Positions 27,051 to 36,231 are shown, numbered from the stretch's first letter. The stretch is 41,085 nt of DNA from Acidimicrobiaceae bacterium (GCA_003132165.1 PKWW01000001.1:1-41085), one strand, 5' to 3'. Numbers and translations: made by a program. The notes: a model not told the origin generated them from the letters alone.

Positions 27051-27827
27051 ATGGCCACTATTGAGCTGCTGGGTAACCCCACGTGGGCGAAGATCCCGAA
27101 GAGGAAGGGTGCGACGGTGCTCTTGCTGCACGGAGGGATGAGTAGTAGCGCGAGCATGCTGCGCTCCATTGGGCCCGAGCTCGCCAAATCGTTTGGTGTC
27201 GCGGCGTTCGATCGTCGCGGACACGGGCGCACTGGTGACACCGACGCTGAGTTCCATTACGACGACATGGCGAATGAAGTAATCGCGTTCATTGAAATGC
27301 TCGGGCGCCGAGTCCACCTCGTGGGCCACAGCGACGGAGGAAACATCGCGCTGGTGGTGGCGATGCACCGTCCGGACCTCTTGAAGCGGGTGGTCGTCAT
27401 CGGCGCGAATTTCCATCACGACGGCCTTATGCCCCTCGACATCTTTGACGCCGAAAGTGCGGGCTTCGCCGAGTGGGCGCAGAAGTACGCACGGGCGTCA
27501 CCCGACGGGATCGAGCACGCCCGAGTGATCCTCGAGAAGACGATGAAGATGACCACGAACGAGCCAAACCTAACCACGAAGGACCTCGCGGGCGTTACGC
27601 GTCGGGTGCTGGTGATGGCGGGTGACGACGACGTGGCGACCTTGACGCACACCACCTCGATGTACGAGGCGATTCCCGACGCGCAACTGGCGATCGTCCC
27701 CGGGACATCGCACGCGCTCTTGAAGGAGCGAACGAAGTTGTGCGCACGGCTCATAAAACACTTCCTCACCACGGAACTTCCAGAGAAGACCTACATGCCG
27801 GTGCGCCGTCGAAAGCCGGTTGAATAA
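27051..27827 (+). CDS. Alpha/beta hydrolase
   Basis: A 258-residue alpha/beta hydrolase. The oxyanion loop HGGMSSS is at 27-33, the strand motif FDRRGHGRTGDT follows, and the nucleophile elbow GHSDGG places the catalytic Ser at residue 94. The acid is probably an Asp in VMAGDDDVATL and the His lies in VPGTSHALL. These are the motifs of small esterases and C-C hydrolases; the substrate is unknown. ATG start. It may share its promoter region with the divergent AcuI-like gene. Confidence 0.87.
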   Translation: MATIELLGNPTWAKIPKRKGATVLLLHGGMSSSASMLRSIGPELAKSFGVAAFDRRGHGRTGDTDAEFHYDDMANEVIAFIEMLGRRVHLVGHSDGGNIALVVAMHRPDLLKRVVVIGANFHHDGLMPLDIFDAESAGFAEWAQKYARASPDGIEHARVILEKTMKMTTNEPNLTTKDLAGVTRRVLVMAGDDDVATLTHTTSMYEAIPDAQLAIVPGTSHALLKERTKLCARLIKHFLTTELPEKTYMPVRRRKPVE

Positions 27828-27872
27828 GGGTCATGAGTCGAAATTCGGACTCTGGAAAGTAGACTCCTGCAG

Positions 27873-29150
27873 ATGTTGGCGCGGCCCTCGACTCTTCGCA
27901 CCCGCGTAATCCAGCGGTGGGTAACGCTCAATGGATTCAGCAGCGACGCCGTGCTCTATTTATTTTCGAGCCTTTTCGCGTTGGTGCTCGGTTGGACCTC
28001 CGGTCAGGTGGCTCAGTGGCATTGGGGGTACCTCGCCGTCGCCCCTTACCTCGCTGCTGGTGTCGTAGCGCTCATACTCGGCCGTCTGCGTCTGAAGCGT
28101 GCGACTGCAGCACGGATAGCGCTGCTGGTACTCGTGATCTTCGGTGCCGTCGTGGTGCCGCTCGGTCTCGAGACGCGATGGCGTCATCAGGACCCCGAGA
28201 TGGGCTTCGCGCAACCCGAGGTGTCGGTCATCGAACGCTCGGCGACGTACGTGAGCGAGGGTAAGGATCCGTACCGTTCGTACTACGTGGACGGGCGTCT
28301 CGTGGACAAGGTTCCCGGTCTGCCCGCGTATGAATCCTTCTTTCCCTATTTTCCGCTGATGAGCGTCTTTGGTCTGCCGTCAGCCGAGACCCATGAAGGT
28401 TCGGGTCTCACCGACGCGCGAATCGTCATGTCGCTCATGACATTGCTGGCCTCGAGTGCAGCGCTGATGCTCCTGCGTGCGTCGCGGCAGAAGAAGATCC
28501 GCGTGGCCCAGGTATTGCTGGCGCTACCCACCGGCGCGCTGTTCCTGTCGACTGGAGGCGACGACATGCCGATTCTGGCGCTGATGCTTCTCGGGGTGGC
28601 GGCGTTGCAGCGAAGATCGAACAACGTCGCGGGCGTCAGTCTCGGCGTCGCGGCGGCGATGAAGCTCACTGCCTGGCCACTCGCCGCCGGGGCGCTGCTG
28701 GTCGCGCGCGACGGAAATGGGAAGTCCGCATGGCGGCGCGTCGCCGCGTGGGTTGTCGCCATTGTGGTCGTGACCATCACACCCTTCGCGTGGAATGATC
28801 CGTGGTCGTTCTTCTCGAACGTGTTCGCTTTCCCACTCGGACTCGCCGGCGTGGCCTCCCCAGCCGCGAGCGCGCTTCCGGGCCACATTCTCACGACGTG
28901 GTGGGCTCCGTTCGGCCACGTACTGGCGCCACTTACGTTCCTCGTGGGTGGCTACTTCGCGGCGAAGTACGCGAAGCGGCACTGGCCCCTGTCGCTCTCC
29001 CAGCTGCTCGCGATGCTGAGCCTGGTGTATCTCGTGATGATGTGCGTCGCTTCTGCGACACGCATTGGCTACATCATCTATCCGATCAACTTCGCCCTCT
29101 GGTCGTGGGTGTGTTCGGACCGTGTCGAGCGAGAACCGGTACTGATCTAG
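27873..29150 (+). CDS. Polytopic membrane protein, GT87/DUF2029-like glycosyltransferase
   Basis: A 425-residue protein with about nine to ten hydrophobic segments. After the second or third helix is a loop with DPEMGFAQPEVSVIERSATYV and DPYRSYYVDG, similar to the extracytoplasmic loop of GT87 polyprenyl-phosphate-mannose-dependent transferases, and later GVAAAMKLTAWPLAAGALL, the lysine-containing helix common in this group. It may add a sugar to a cell-envelope lipid or protein; this is inferred from resemblance. ATG start 45 bp after the hydrolase. The stop shares CTAG with the convergent neighbour. Confidence 0.75.
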   Translation: MLARPSTLRTRVIQRWVTLNGFSSDAVLYLFSSLFALVLGWTSGQVAQWHWGYLAVAPYLAAGVVALILGRLRLKRATAARIALLVLVIFGAVVVPLGLETRWRHQDPEMGFAQPEVSVIERSATYVSEGKDPYRSYYVDGRLVDKVPGLPAYESFFPYFPLMSVFGLPSAETHEGSGLTDARIVMSLMTLLASSAALMLLRASRQKKIRVAQVLLALPTGALFLSTGGDDMPILALMLLGVAALQRRSNNVAGVSLGVAAAMKLTAWPLAAGALLVARDGNGKSAWRRVAAWVVAIVVVTITPFAWNDPWSFFSNVFAFPLGLAGVASPAASALPGHILTTWWAPFGHVLAPLTFLVGGYFAAKYAKRHWPLSLSQLLAMLSLVYLVMMCVASATRIGYIIYPINFALWSWVCSDRVEREPVLI

Positions 29151-29707
29151 ATCGTTTCGGAGACCTGGTAGATCCGGAACGTCCAGTTCGTCGAGCCGGA
29201 TTTGGTGGAGTTCACGGTAATACCGACCACCCAGTAGAAGGTGTCGGTACCAGCCTTCTGGAAGAGGTCTTGAGGCGAACCTTTGCTGGAGCCCGTTGAG
29301 AAGAGGGCCCAGCCACGCGCCTCGAGCTGCGTGCTGTAGTAGCCGAGGAGTTCGGCGGGCGAGGCCTGGGTGATGAAGGACCGCAGACAGTCGAAGTCGC
29401 CGGCACCGGCGTTGGGGAGGTTGAAGGGCCCATTGGCTCGAGTTGTGACGGGCAGCAAGAACGCGTCGTCGATGTTGCTCGGTGGATTTCCCGGTTGTTT
29501 GCAGTTCGAAAGAAGGGTGCCCGAGGGCTCACTTTGGAGACCACCGACGACGGTGGGTACCGTCGTCGTAGTGGTGGCGACGCCCTGGTCGGCGACGAGA
29601 TTGATGACCATGAAGATGACCAGCATCACAACTGCAATCCCCAAGACTGCCGCCGCTGGCCAGATGCTGGTCGTGGTGGTCAGCGGGGCCTTGGGTCGAT
29701 CACTCAC
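29147..29707 (-). CDS. Membrane-anchored extracytoplasmic protein of unknown function
   Basis: A 186-residue protein with a short basic N-terminus, one hydrophobic segment (about residues 14-38, SIWPAAAVLGIAVVMLVIFM and following), a Thr-rich linker (TTTTTVPTV) and an extracytoplasmic domain with two Cys (NCKQPG, FDCLRSF). The motif AELLGYYSTQLEARGWALFS is typical of small envelope proteins of unknown role. The GTG start overlaps the end of thiD by eight bases, so it is co-transcribed with thiD. Its stop overlaps the convergent membrane protein gene by four bases. Confidence 0.75.
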   Translation of the reverse strand: MSDRPKAPLTTTTSIWPAAAVLGIAVVMLVIFMVINLVADQGVATTTTTVPTVVGGLQSEPSGTLLSNCKQPGNPPSNIDDAFLLPVTTRANGPFNLPNAGAGDFDCLRSFITQASPAELLGYYSTQLEARGWALFSTGSSKGSPQDLFQKAGTDTFYWVVGITVNSTKSGSTNWTFRIYQVSETI

Positions 29708-30533
29708 GGTTCCATCCTAAATGGTCGATTGGACCACGTCCGTGGCCGAGGCGCCACGGCGCCGCGCCCGTGAGCGCGGCGAGAACGAATGACTTGGCGT
29801 CACGGGTGGCGTCGGGCGCGGACCGTCCGAGACTGAGACCTGCGGCAATTGCGGCGGACAGGGAACATCCCGTGCCGTGATCGTTGGTGGTGGCGACGCG
29901 GGCGGCGTCAAGGACGAGCACCTTACCATCGCCGAGCAGGATGTCGGGTGCGCGGCGGTCGGTGGCGCCACCTTCTTGAAAATGGCCACCCTTCATGAGT
30001 ACGTAGCGGGACCCGAAACCCAGAATCATCGTTCCGATCCGCATCATGTCGTCGAGGTCGCTGATCTCGCGCACGTCGACGCCGCACAGCATCGCCGCTT
30101 CACGAAGGTTCGGTGTGACGACGTGTGCGAATCCGAGTAGCGCATCACGGTACGCCTCGGGACCGCCTTCTTCCATCAACGAGTGGCCGCTCGTGGAGAC
30201 GAGGACCGGATCAACCACGAGGTGAGGGAGTCGGCCCTCTCTCGCGAGATCCGCCACCGCTTCGACGGTCGCGGGTCGCCCGAGCATTCCAGTCTTTACC
30301 CCTGCGACAGAGAAATCGTCAGTGACCGCACGCACCTGCTCGACGACGAGCGAAGGATCGACGTTCATGACGGCGAAGACCCCAAGAGTGTTCTGCGCGG
30401 TGATCGCGGTGACAGCACAGGTCCCGTGGACCTCGAACGCGCTGAACGTGCGAATATCTGCCTGAATTCCGGCTCCGCCCCCCGAGTCAGATCCGGCAAT
30501 GGTGAGCGCTGTGACCGGTTGCACCTTTGCCAC
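29700..30533 (-). CDS. thiD: Hydroxymethylpyrimidine/phosphomethylpyrimidine kinase
   Basis: A 277-residue ribokinase-fold kinase that phosphorylates HMP and HMP phosphate in thiamine synthesis. It starts VTALTIAGSDSGGGAGIQAD, the ThiD signature, then has GVKTGML, DPVLVSTSGH, VTPNLREAAML and the anion hole NDHGTGCSLSAAIA with the conserved Cys. ATG start. It is divergent from thiG with only 38 bp between the start codons, so no thiamine-pyrophosphate riboswitch fits between them. Length is normal for a single-domain ThiD. Confidence 0.93.
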   Translation of the reverse strand: MAKVQPVTALTIAGSDSGGGAGIQADIRTFSAFEVHGTCAVTAITAQNTLGVFAVMNVDPSLVVEQVRAVTDDFSVAGVKTGMLGRPATVEAVADLAREGRLPHLVVDPVLVSTSGHSLMEEGGPEAYRDALLGFAHVVTPNLREAAMLCGVDVREISDLDDMMRIGTMILGFGSRYVLMKGGHFQEGGATDRRAPDILLGDGKVLVLDAARVATTNDHGTGCSLSAAIAAGLSLGRSAPDATRDAKSFVLAALTGAAPWRLGHGRGPIDHLGWNRE

Positions 30534-30571
30534 CTTAGTTACTGTGTCCGAGTCCTTAGTACGCTCGAATC

Positions 30572-31351
30572 GTGAACGAATCCTTCATCGTCAGTTCAGT
30601 CAGTTCATCGTCGCGCCTCGTCATGGGCACCGGCGGTTTCAGATCAATGGACGTGCTCGAAGCGTCACTCGTCGCGTCGGAATCATCGATCGCGACCGTG
30701 GCGCTGCGCCGGGTCGACCCATCGGTGGAGGGTTCGATCTACGACCTGCTGAGCCGACTCGATATCACGCTGTTACCCAATACTGCGGGCTGCTACAGCG
30801 CGGTCGAGGCGGTCAAGGTCGCTGAGTTGGCTCGCGAGGCCTTCGAGACCAATGTCGTGAAGTTAGAGGTGATCGGCGACGACATCACATTGCTGCCTGA
30901 CACCACCGAGACGATGATCGCCGCTGGGCAATTGGTTCGTCTCGGTTTCGAGGTGTGGGTGTACACGTCGGACGACTTGATCGTCGCCCAGCGACTTGAG
31001 CAGATTGGCTGCGTCGCGGTGATGCCGCTGGGATCGCCGATCGGATCGGGATTGGGCATTCGCAACCCGCACGCGATCGGGCTCATTGCTGATCGGTTGA
31101 GCGTGCCGGTGCTGCTCGACGCGGGGGTTGGTACTGCCTCTGACGCGGCACTCGCCATGGAACTCGGCTGCGATGGCGTCCTCGCCGCTTCGGCAATCAA
31201 CCGCGCGCTCGAACCGGTGATGATGGCTGAAGCCATCAAAGATGCGGTGCACGCCGGATATTTGGCTCGTCGGGCTGGAAGGATTCCTCCGCGCGTCCAC
31301 GCCGAAGCCTCGTCGTCCTCGCTCGGGCGACCAGATTTATTTGTGAATTAG
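30572..31351 (+). CDS. thiG: Thiazole synthase
   Basis: The 259-residue synthase that makes the thiazole phosphate moiety of thiamine from deoxyxylulose 5-phosphate, dehydroglycine and ThiS thiocarboxylate. The Schiff-base Lys97 lies in VVKLEVIGD, followed by [49 protein letters not shown] and LAASAINRA, all typical. GTG start. ThiS, ThiO or ThiH and ThiE are not next to it. Only 38 bp separate it from the divergent thiD. Confidence 0.94.
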   Translation: MNESFIVSSVSSSSRLVMGTGGFRSMDVLEASLVASESSIATVALRRVDPSVEGSIYDLLSRLDITLLPNTAGCYSAVEAVKVAELAREAFETNVVKLEVIGDDITLLPDTTETMIAAGQLVRLGFEVWVYTSDDLIVAQRLEQIGCVAVMPLGSPIGSGLGIRNPHAIGLIADRLSVPVLLDAGVGTASDAALAMELGCDGVLAASAINRALEPVMMAEAIKDAVHAGYLARRAGRIPPRVHAEASSSSLGRPDLFVN

Positions 31352-31422
31352 ACAGCCGCGTAACTACAATGATGTAGTCCTTTGGGATAGTCTGGTCAAG
31401 CCTCGGTCGGGAGGGACTTCGT

Positions 31423-31881
31423 ATGACTGATTCTCTAAAACTTGGATTTAGTGGCCCTACGGTCTGTCGCCTTACGGGCGTCACGTACCGTCAGTTGGAC
31501 TACTGGGCGCGCACCGGTCTGGTGACGCCCTCGATCACCCCGGCCCGGGGCAGCGGCTCGAAGCGGAGATACTCCTATAGTGACGTGCTCGAAGTCAAGG
31601 TCATCAAGTCCCTGCTCAACTCTGGGGTCTCGCTCGCGCGAGCCCGTCAGGCGGTCGAATGCCTGCGTGGTTCACTGGGCGCGGACCTCGCTTCTTCGAG
31701 CCTGGTACTCAGCGACGCCGGTTCGGTATTAGCGCGCGACGACGGGGACCTCGTCGACCTGCTGCGCGGTGGTCAGGGTGTCTTCAACATCGTTCCACTG
31801 GCCAATGTGGTGGCCGAACTCACCACCACCATTCGCCAGGAGCAACTCGCAACGTCGGAGAAGGAGCATCGTTCGGCGTGA
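31423..31881 (+). CDS. MerR-family regulator (second regulator of the gcv block)
   Basis: A 152-residue MerR-like regulator with the HTH at about residues 10-70: TVCRLTGVTYRQLDYWARTG, LVTPSITPARGSGSKRRYSY and SDVLEVKVIKSLLNSGVSL. In M. tuberculosis the equivalent place, after the DUF151 gene and before the glycine decarboxylase gene, is held by Rv1830, a MerR regulator. ATG start with GGGAGGG upstream. Its stop overlaps the next gene (GTGA), so it leads the operon that includes gcvT and gcvPA/PB. Confidence 0.87.
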   Translation: MTDSLKLGFSGPTVCRLTGVTYRQLDYWARTGLVTPSITPARGSGSKRRYSYSDVLEVKVIKSLLNSGVSLARARQAVECLRGSLGADLASSSLVLSDAGSVLARDDGDLVDLLRGGQGVFNIVPLANVVAELTTTIRQEQLATSEKEHRSA

Positions 31882-32276
31882 CGATCCGCTCCAGCGATGG
31901 AGGCTCACGTAGCCGCCACCCGAGTCTCGGCGCAGTGCCAGATCACGCCTTCGCTCACCCGAGCGAGAAACTTTTTGCCAACCTGCTCTCGCTCTACGGG
32001 ATCTCGTGGTCCTATGAACCCGTCGAATTCCCATTGGAGTGGAACGACAAGGGGCAACCGATTCGGGCGTTCCGGCCTGACTTCTACCTCCACGACTACG
32101 ACCTGTTCATCGAACTCACGGTGCTCGAGCAGCGGCTCGTCACGAAGAAGAATCAGAAGGTACGGAATTTTCGAACGCTGTATCCTGAGTTGAAGATACT
32201 CGTCGTCTACCAGCGCGATTTCCTTGCGATCATGCGCCAACACGAACTTGGTTCCCTGTCCGACCTCGCAGCGTAA
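31878..32276 (+). CDS. Small PD-(D/E)XK-nuclease-like protein in the gcv operon
   Basis: A 132-residue protein starting at a GTG that overlaps the MerR stop by four bases. The core reads HPSEKLFANLLSLYGISWSY, then FRPDFYLHDYDLFIELT, then VTKKNQKVRNFRTLYPELKI and LVVYQRDF. Glu30, Asp68 in RPDF and Glu79 in ELT are placed like the acidic residues of PD-(D/E)XK nucleases (DUF559-like), though the Lys is replaced by Thr or displaced. No name can be given. It is only nine bases before gcvT and is read in the same transcript, an unexpected partner for glycine cleavage genes. The frame continues upstream inside merR without a better start. Confidence 0.7.
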   Translation: MTIRSSDGGSRSRHPSLGAVPDHAFAHPSEKLFANLLSLYGISWSYEPVEFPLEWNDKGQPIRAFRPDFYLHDYDLFIELTVLEQRLVTKKNQKVRNFRTLYPELKILVVYQRDFLAIMRQHELGSLSDLAA

Positions 32277-32285
32277 AGTGGTTTT

Positions 32286-33338
32286 GTGACTGATCGACGC
32301 CCCTTTTTGTACGACACCCACCTGGAACTGGGGGCGAAGATCGTCCCCTTCGGTGGGTGGGAGATGCCGCTGCAGTATGCGACGGGAACCCTGAACGAGC
32401 ATCTGAAGTGTCGAAACGATGCCGTGGTTTTTGACGTGAGCCACCTCGGCACCGTGCGTTGTGACGGACCAGGCATGTTCGATGCGTTGCAGAGCACGCT
32501 CACCAACGATCTCAAGAAGGTTGCTCCGGGTCGCGCCCAGTACACGCACTTGTTGAACGAGGATGGCTTCGTCGTCGACGACATCATCGTGTGGTGGCTG
32601 AGTGAAAACGAGTTTGACGTGATGCCCAATGCTTCGAACACCTCGGGTGTCACGTCGGCACTGCCGGGCGTCGACGTCACCGCCGAGCGCTGCGTGCTCG
32701 CGGTGCAGGGCCCCAAGGCTCGTGAGCGAGTGGCTACGATCGATCCGCGGTTCGCCGAGATCGGTCGCTTTCACGTGACCCGTTTCGAGTATGCCGGCGC
32801 AGAGGTGCGCGTCGCCGGTACTGGTTACACCGGCGAGGACGGGCTCGAGATCGCGGCACCTAATGCGGTCGCCGATCAGTTATTGCGCGCCCTGGTGGCC
32901 GCCGGCATCGCGCCTGCGGGTCTCGGCGCGCGTGACACGCTGCGACTCGAAGCCGCGCTACCGCTCTACGGGCACGAGTTGAGTCTCAACTCGACGACGC
33001 TCGAAGCCCGACTCGGGTGGGTCATTGGCTGGGACAAGGCGACGTTTCGGGGACGTGCGGCGGTCGAGGCGGAACGGGCTCGAGGTTGCGCTCGACTGCT
33101 CTGTGGAGTGAAGGCGGACGGACGCCAGCCGTTGCGCGATGGCGCGAGCGTGATTGTGAACGGCGTGAACGCGGGCACCCTGACGTCGGGTAACTACTCA
33201 CCGGTGCTCGAGCACGGGATCGGGATGGGGCTCTTGAAGGGCGACTTCACCGAGGGCACACCCGTGACCATCGAACTTCGTGGTCGTGAAGTGCCCGCCA
33301 CCGTCGCGGCTCTACCCTTCGTACGAAAGGCAAAGTGA
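32286..33338 (+). CDS. gcvT: Glycine cleavage system T protein (aminomethyltransferase)
   Basis: A 350-residue tetrahydrofolate-dependent aminomethyltransferase. It releases ammonia from the aminomethyl-lipoyl H protein and forms 5,10-methylene-tetrahydrofolate. Recognisable are FGGWEMPLQY, DVSHLGTVRCDG, GYTGEDGLEIA, LGARDTLRLEAALPLYGHEL and GWVIGWDKATF. GTG start nine bases after the nuclease-like gene; one base separates its stop from the GTG of gcvPA. There is no room for a glycine riboswitch directly upstream. Confidence 0.95.
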   Translation: MTDRRPFLYDTHLELGAKIVPFGGWEMPLQYATGTLNEHLKCRNDAVVFDVSHLGTVRCDGPGMFDALQSTLTNDLKKVAPGRAQYTHLLNEDGFVVDDIIVWWLSENEFDVMPNASNTSGVTSALPGVDVTAERCVLAVQGPKARERVATIDPRFAEIGRFHVTRFEYAGAEVRVAGTGYTGEDGLEIAAPNAVADQLLRALVAAGIAPAGLGARDTLRLEAALPLYGHELSLNSTTLEARLGWVIGWDKATFRGRAAVEAERARGCARLLCGVKADGRQPLRDGASVIVNGVNAGTLTSGNYSPVLEHGIGMGLLKGDFTEGTPVTIELRGREVPATVAALPFVRKAK

Positions 33339-33339
33339 C

Positions 33340-34704
33340 GTGGCTGACTATCTCCCGCACACGAAAGAGGACCTTGACGAGATGCTCGAATTCCTCGGCA
33401 TGGACTCGCTCGAGCAGTTGTTCGCGCACATCCCCGCGGCGGTCCGACTGACCCAGGGACTCGACCTCGAACCGGGTATGAGCGAGCCTGACGTCGCCGA
33501 GGTGTTTGCGCGCTACACGTCGGCCAACGGGGCTCAGGCGAGCCACTTGACGTGCTTCGCCGGCGCCGGCGCCTACGACCACGAGGTACCGGCCGTCGTG
33601 AAGATGCTGAGTTCGCGCTCCGAGTTCGTGACCGCGTACACGCCGTACCAACCCGAAGTGGCCCAGGGCGTCCTGCAGGCCATCTTCGAGTACCAGACCC
33701 TGGTGTCGAGACTGAGTGGACTGCCAATCGCGAACGCATCGCTCTACGACGCTGCGACCGCCCTCGTCGAGGCACTCAACATGGCCTCAGGCGCGACCGG
33801 CCGCGAGAAGATGGTCATCTCGGCGGGTGTGCATCCTCACTGGCGAGAGGTGGTGCGCACTTTCGCCCAGGGAACCGGTCATGAGATCGTCGAAGTGCCC
33901 TTGAAAGACGGTGTGACCGATTGGGCCAGCGTGGACGCGAGCGGTGCCGCCGCAATCGTGGCGGCCTACCCGAACTACCTAGGTGTCATGGAGGACATGT
34001 CCGCGGCCAAGCAGCTGTCGCTCGACAACGACGCGCTCTTGGTGTTGGGCGCCGACCCCGTCGCTGCGGGCGTTTTGAAGACCGCGGGACAGTGGGGGGC
34101 CGATGTTTTCGTGGGTGAGGGCCAGCCCTTCGGTACGCCACTCGCATTCGGAGGTCCGTACCTGGGGCTGTTCGCCTGCACCATCGAGCAGATTCGTCGA
34201 CTTCCGGGACGTATCGTCGGCGAGACCGTCGACTCGAACGACCGTCGGGCGTTCGTCACGACGTTGCGGGCCCGCGAACAGGACATCCGTCGCGAGAAGG
34301 CCACCTCCAACGTCTGTACGAATCAGACGCTGATGGCGGTGACCGCGGCGATCCAGCTCGGGTGGCTCGGAACCTACGGGTTGCGCGAGGTGGCGACCAG
34401 GTGTGCTCAGGGCGCGCACTTCTTGTTCGACGAAGCTCTCAAGATCGAAGGTGTGACCGCGGTCTCGAGTCAGCCGTTCTTCCGTGAGTTCGCACTTCGC
34501 CTACCGAAGAACGCGAGCGAAGTGTTGCGTCAGATGGCGGGCGACGGCGTGCTCGGCGGACTTGCGCTGTCCGCACTCGCCGGCGACGGCGACCGTTCGA
34601 TCGAGGGATCGTTGGAGAACGTCGTTCTCGTCACGGTGACTGAGCGGCGCACGCGCGAGCAGATTGATCGTTACGTCGACGTGCTTCGAAGGGCGGTTCG
34701 CTGA
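33340..34704 (+). CDS. gcvPA: Glycine dehydrogenase (decarboxylating) subunit 1
   Basis: The 454-residue N-terminal half of the split P protein, a PLP-dependent glycine decarboxylase. Typical are the start DYLPHTKEDLDEMLEFLG, CFAGAGAYDHEVPAVVK, TAYTPYQPEVAQG, YDAATALVEAL, GVHPHWREVV and TLRAREQDIRREKATSNVCT. The GTG at 33340 is chosen because the frame upstream overlaps gcvT; it gives the normal N-terminus. The stop shares one base with the gcvPB start (TGATG). In most proteobacteria P is a single chain; the split form is common in Gram-positives and archaea. Confidence 0.95.
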   Translation: MADYLPHTKEDLDEMLEFLGMDSLEQLFAHIPAAVRLTQGLDLEPGMSEPDVAEVFARYTSANGAQASHLTCFAGAGAYDHEVPAVVKMLSSRSEFVTAYTPYQPEVAQGVLQAIFEYQTLVSRLSGLPIANASLYDAATALVEALNMASGATGREKMVISAGVHPHWREVVRTFAQGTGHEIVEVPLKDGVTDWASVDASGAAAIVAAYPNYLGVMEDMSAAKQLSLDNDALLVLGADPVAAGVLKTAGQWGADVFVGEGQPFGTPLAFGGPYLGLFACTIEQIRRLPGRIVGETVDSNDRRAFVTTLRAREQDIRREKATSNVCTNQTLMAVTAAIQLGWLGTYGLREVATRCAQGAHFLFDEALKIEGVTAVSSQPFFREFALRLPKNASEVLRQMAGDGVLGGLALSALAGDGDRSIEGSLENVVLVTVTERRTREQIDRYVDVLRRAVR

Positions 34705-36218
34705 TGAGGGCGCAAGCACAACCGGGTGGGCGCGCCGCATCGGCTCCGATCCTCGGTCATGAGATCGAACCGACCATTTTCGAGATGTCAGTGGCGGGGC
34801 GCTCCGCGTACCAACTACGCACAACGAATGTGCCGGCGACGCCACTGGCGCAATTGGTCCCTTCGGCACACTTGAATGACGACGTGATCGCTCTCGCCGA
34901 AGTCTCGGAGCGCGACCTCGTGGCACACTTCACGCGTTTGTCGCACCGCCAGTTCTCGGTGGACCTCGGGGCATACCCGCTCGGGTCGTGCACTATGAAG
35001 TACAACCCAAAATTCTGTGACGCCATCGCGGCGGACCCGGGTCTCAATTCGGTCCATCCCGGTGCGCCCGCGGAGTTGATTCAGGGCTGGCTCGAACTAC
35101 TCGTCACTTTGGAAGAGAAGCTCTGCCTTATCACGGGCATGAGCGCCGCCACCTTGCAGCCCGCCGCGGGAGCCGCCGGCGAACTCACTGGTCTGTTGCT
35201 GATGCGCGCTTTTCACACCGCCAACGGCGACGCCCGCACGAGGGTACTGATCCCCGACTCGGCGCACGGAACGAATCCCGCGTCCGTGACGCTCGGCGGT
35301 TACGAAGTGACCACGATACCGTCGAATGACCGCGGGCTCGTCGATCTCGAGGCCCTGAAAGCGGCCCTCGGGCCCGACGTCGCGGGCATCATGCTCACGA
35401 ACCCCAACACGGTTGGTCTGTTCGAAGAAGACATCACTGAGATCGCGAGCGCGGTGCACGAGGCGGGCGGTCTGTTGTATTACGACGGGGCCAACCTGAA
35501 CGCGATCCTCGGAGCCGTGCGACCCGGCGACATGGGCTTTGACATCGTGCACATGAACCTGCACAAGACCTTTGCGACGCCACACGGTGGCGGAGGACCG
35601 GGTGCCGGACCCGTGGCAGTGTCCTCGAGACTGGCTGACTTCCTGCCCGGACCCAAGGCGACGCGCAACGAGCAAGGCTCGTTCGAATGGCGTACGCCAG
35701 CACGGTCGATCGGCCGTGTGCACGGCTGGCACGGTAACGCCATGGTGCTCGCGAGGGCCCTCGCCTACATTGACGTACACGGTGGCGACGGGCTCACCCG
35801 CGTCGCTCAGTACGCGGTACTCAACGCCAACTGGCTGAAGGAAAGACTGCGCGCCACCCTGCCCGCCGCCTACGACCGGGTGTGCATGCACGAATGCGTG
35901 CTTACTGCAACGAACCTGAAGTCCAAGTACGGCATTCGTGGACTCGACGTCGCCAAGGCCCTGCTGGAGGAGGGTTTCCATTCGCCCACGGTGTATTTTC
36001 CGCTGATCGTGGACGAGGCGCTGATGTTCGAGCCGACCGAGACCGAGAGCCTTCAGACGCTCGAGGCGCTCGCACAGGCGATCGAACGTATCGCCGAACG
36101 CGCGGTGACCGATCCTGAGTCGCTCCACCACGCTCCTCAATCGACGCCGGTGTCACGCGTCGACGAGGCGAGGGCCGCCCGCCATCTCATCTCAACTGAG
36201 GACGCCGCAGCGCGTTAG
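34704..36218 (+). CDS. gcvPB: Glycine dehydrogenase (decarboxylating) subunit 2
   Basis: The 504-residue C-terminal half of the split P protein, which carries the PLP lysine in LHKTFATPHGGGGPGAGPV. Other markers are DLGAYPLGSCTMKYNPK, GMSAATLQPAAGAAGELTG, SAHGTNPASVTLGGY and DGANLNAILG. ATG start, sharing its A with the gcvPA stop. It is slightly longer than B. subtilis GcvPB (about 488) because of an extended, poorly conserved C-terminus. It ends this operon and is convergent with the MarR gene, with only 13 bp between the stops. Confidence 0.95.
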   Translation: MRAQAQPGGRAASAPILGHEIEPTIFEMSVAGRSAYQLRTTNVPATPLAQLVPSAHLNDDVIALAEVSERDLVAHFTRLSHRQFSVDLGAYPLGSCTMKYNPKFCDAIAADPGLNSVHPGAPAELIQGWLELLVTLEEKLCLITGMSAATLQPAAGAAGELTGLLLMRAFHTANGDARTRVLIPDSAHGTNPASVTLGGYEVTTIPSNDRGLVDLEALKAALGPDVAGIMLTNPNTVGLFEEDITEIASAVHEAGGLLYYDGANLNAILGAVRPGDMGFDIVHMNLHKTFATPHGGGGPGAGPVAVSSRLADFLPGPKATRNEQGSFEWRTPARSIGRVHGWHGNAMVLARALAYIDVHGGDGLTRVAQYAVLNANWLKERLRATLPAAYDRVCMHECVLTATNLKSKYGIRGLDVAKALLEEGFHSPTVYFPLIVDEALMFEPTETESLQTLEALAQAIERIAERAVTDPESLHHAPQSTPVSRVDEARAARHLISTEDAAAR

Positions 36219-36231
36219 CGAAGAGTTGACG

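Noticed and set aside
31352..31422. Glycine riboswitch controlling the gcv operon
   Set aside because: Only 71 bp precede the MerR gene and the aptamer core is absent; gcvT itself has just nine bases of upstream spacer.
35097..36140. 347-codon frame antisense to gcvPB
   Set aside because: Shadow of a strongly conserved gene.
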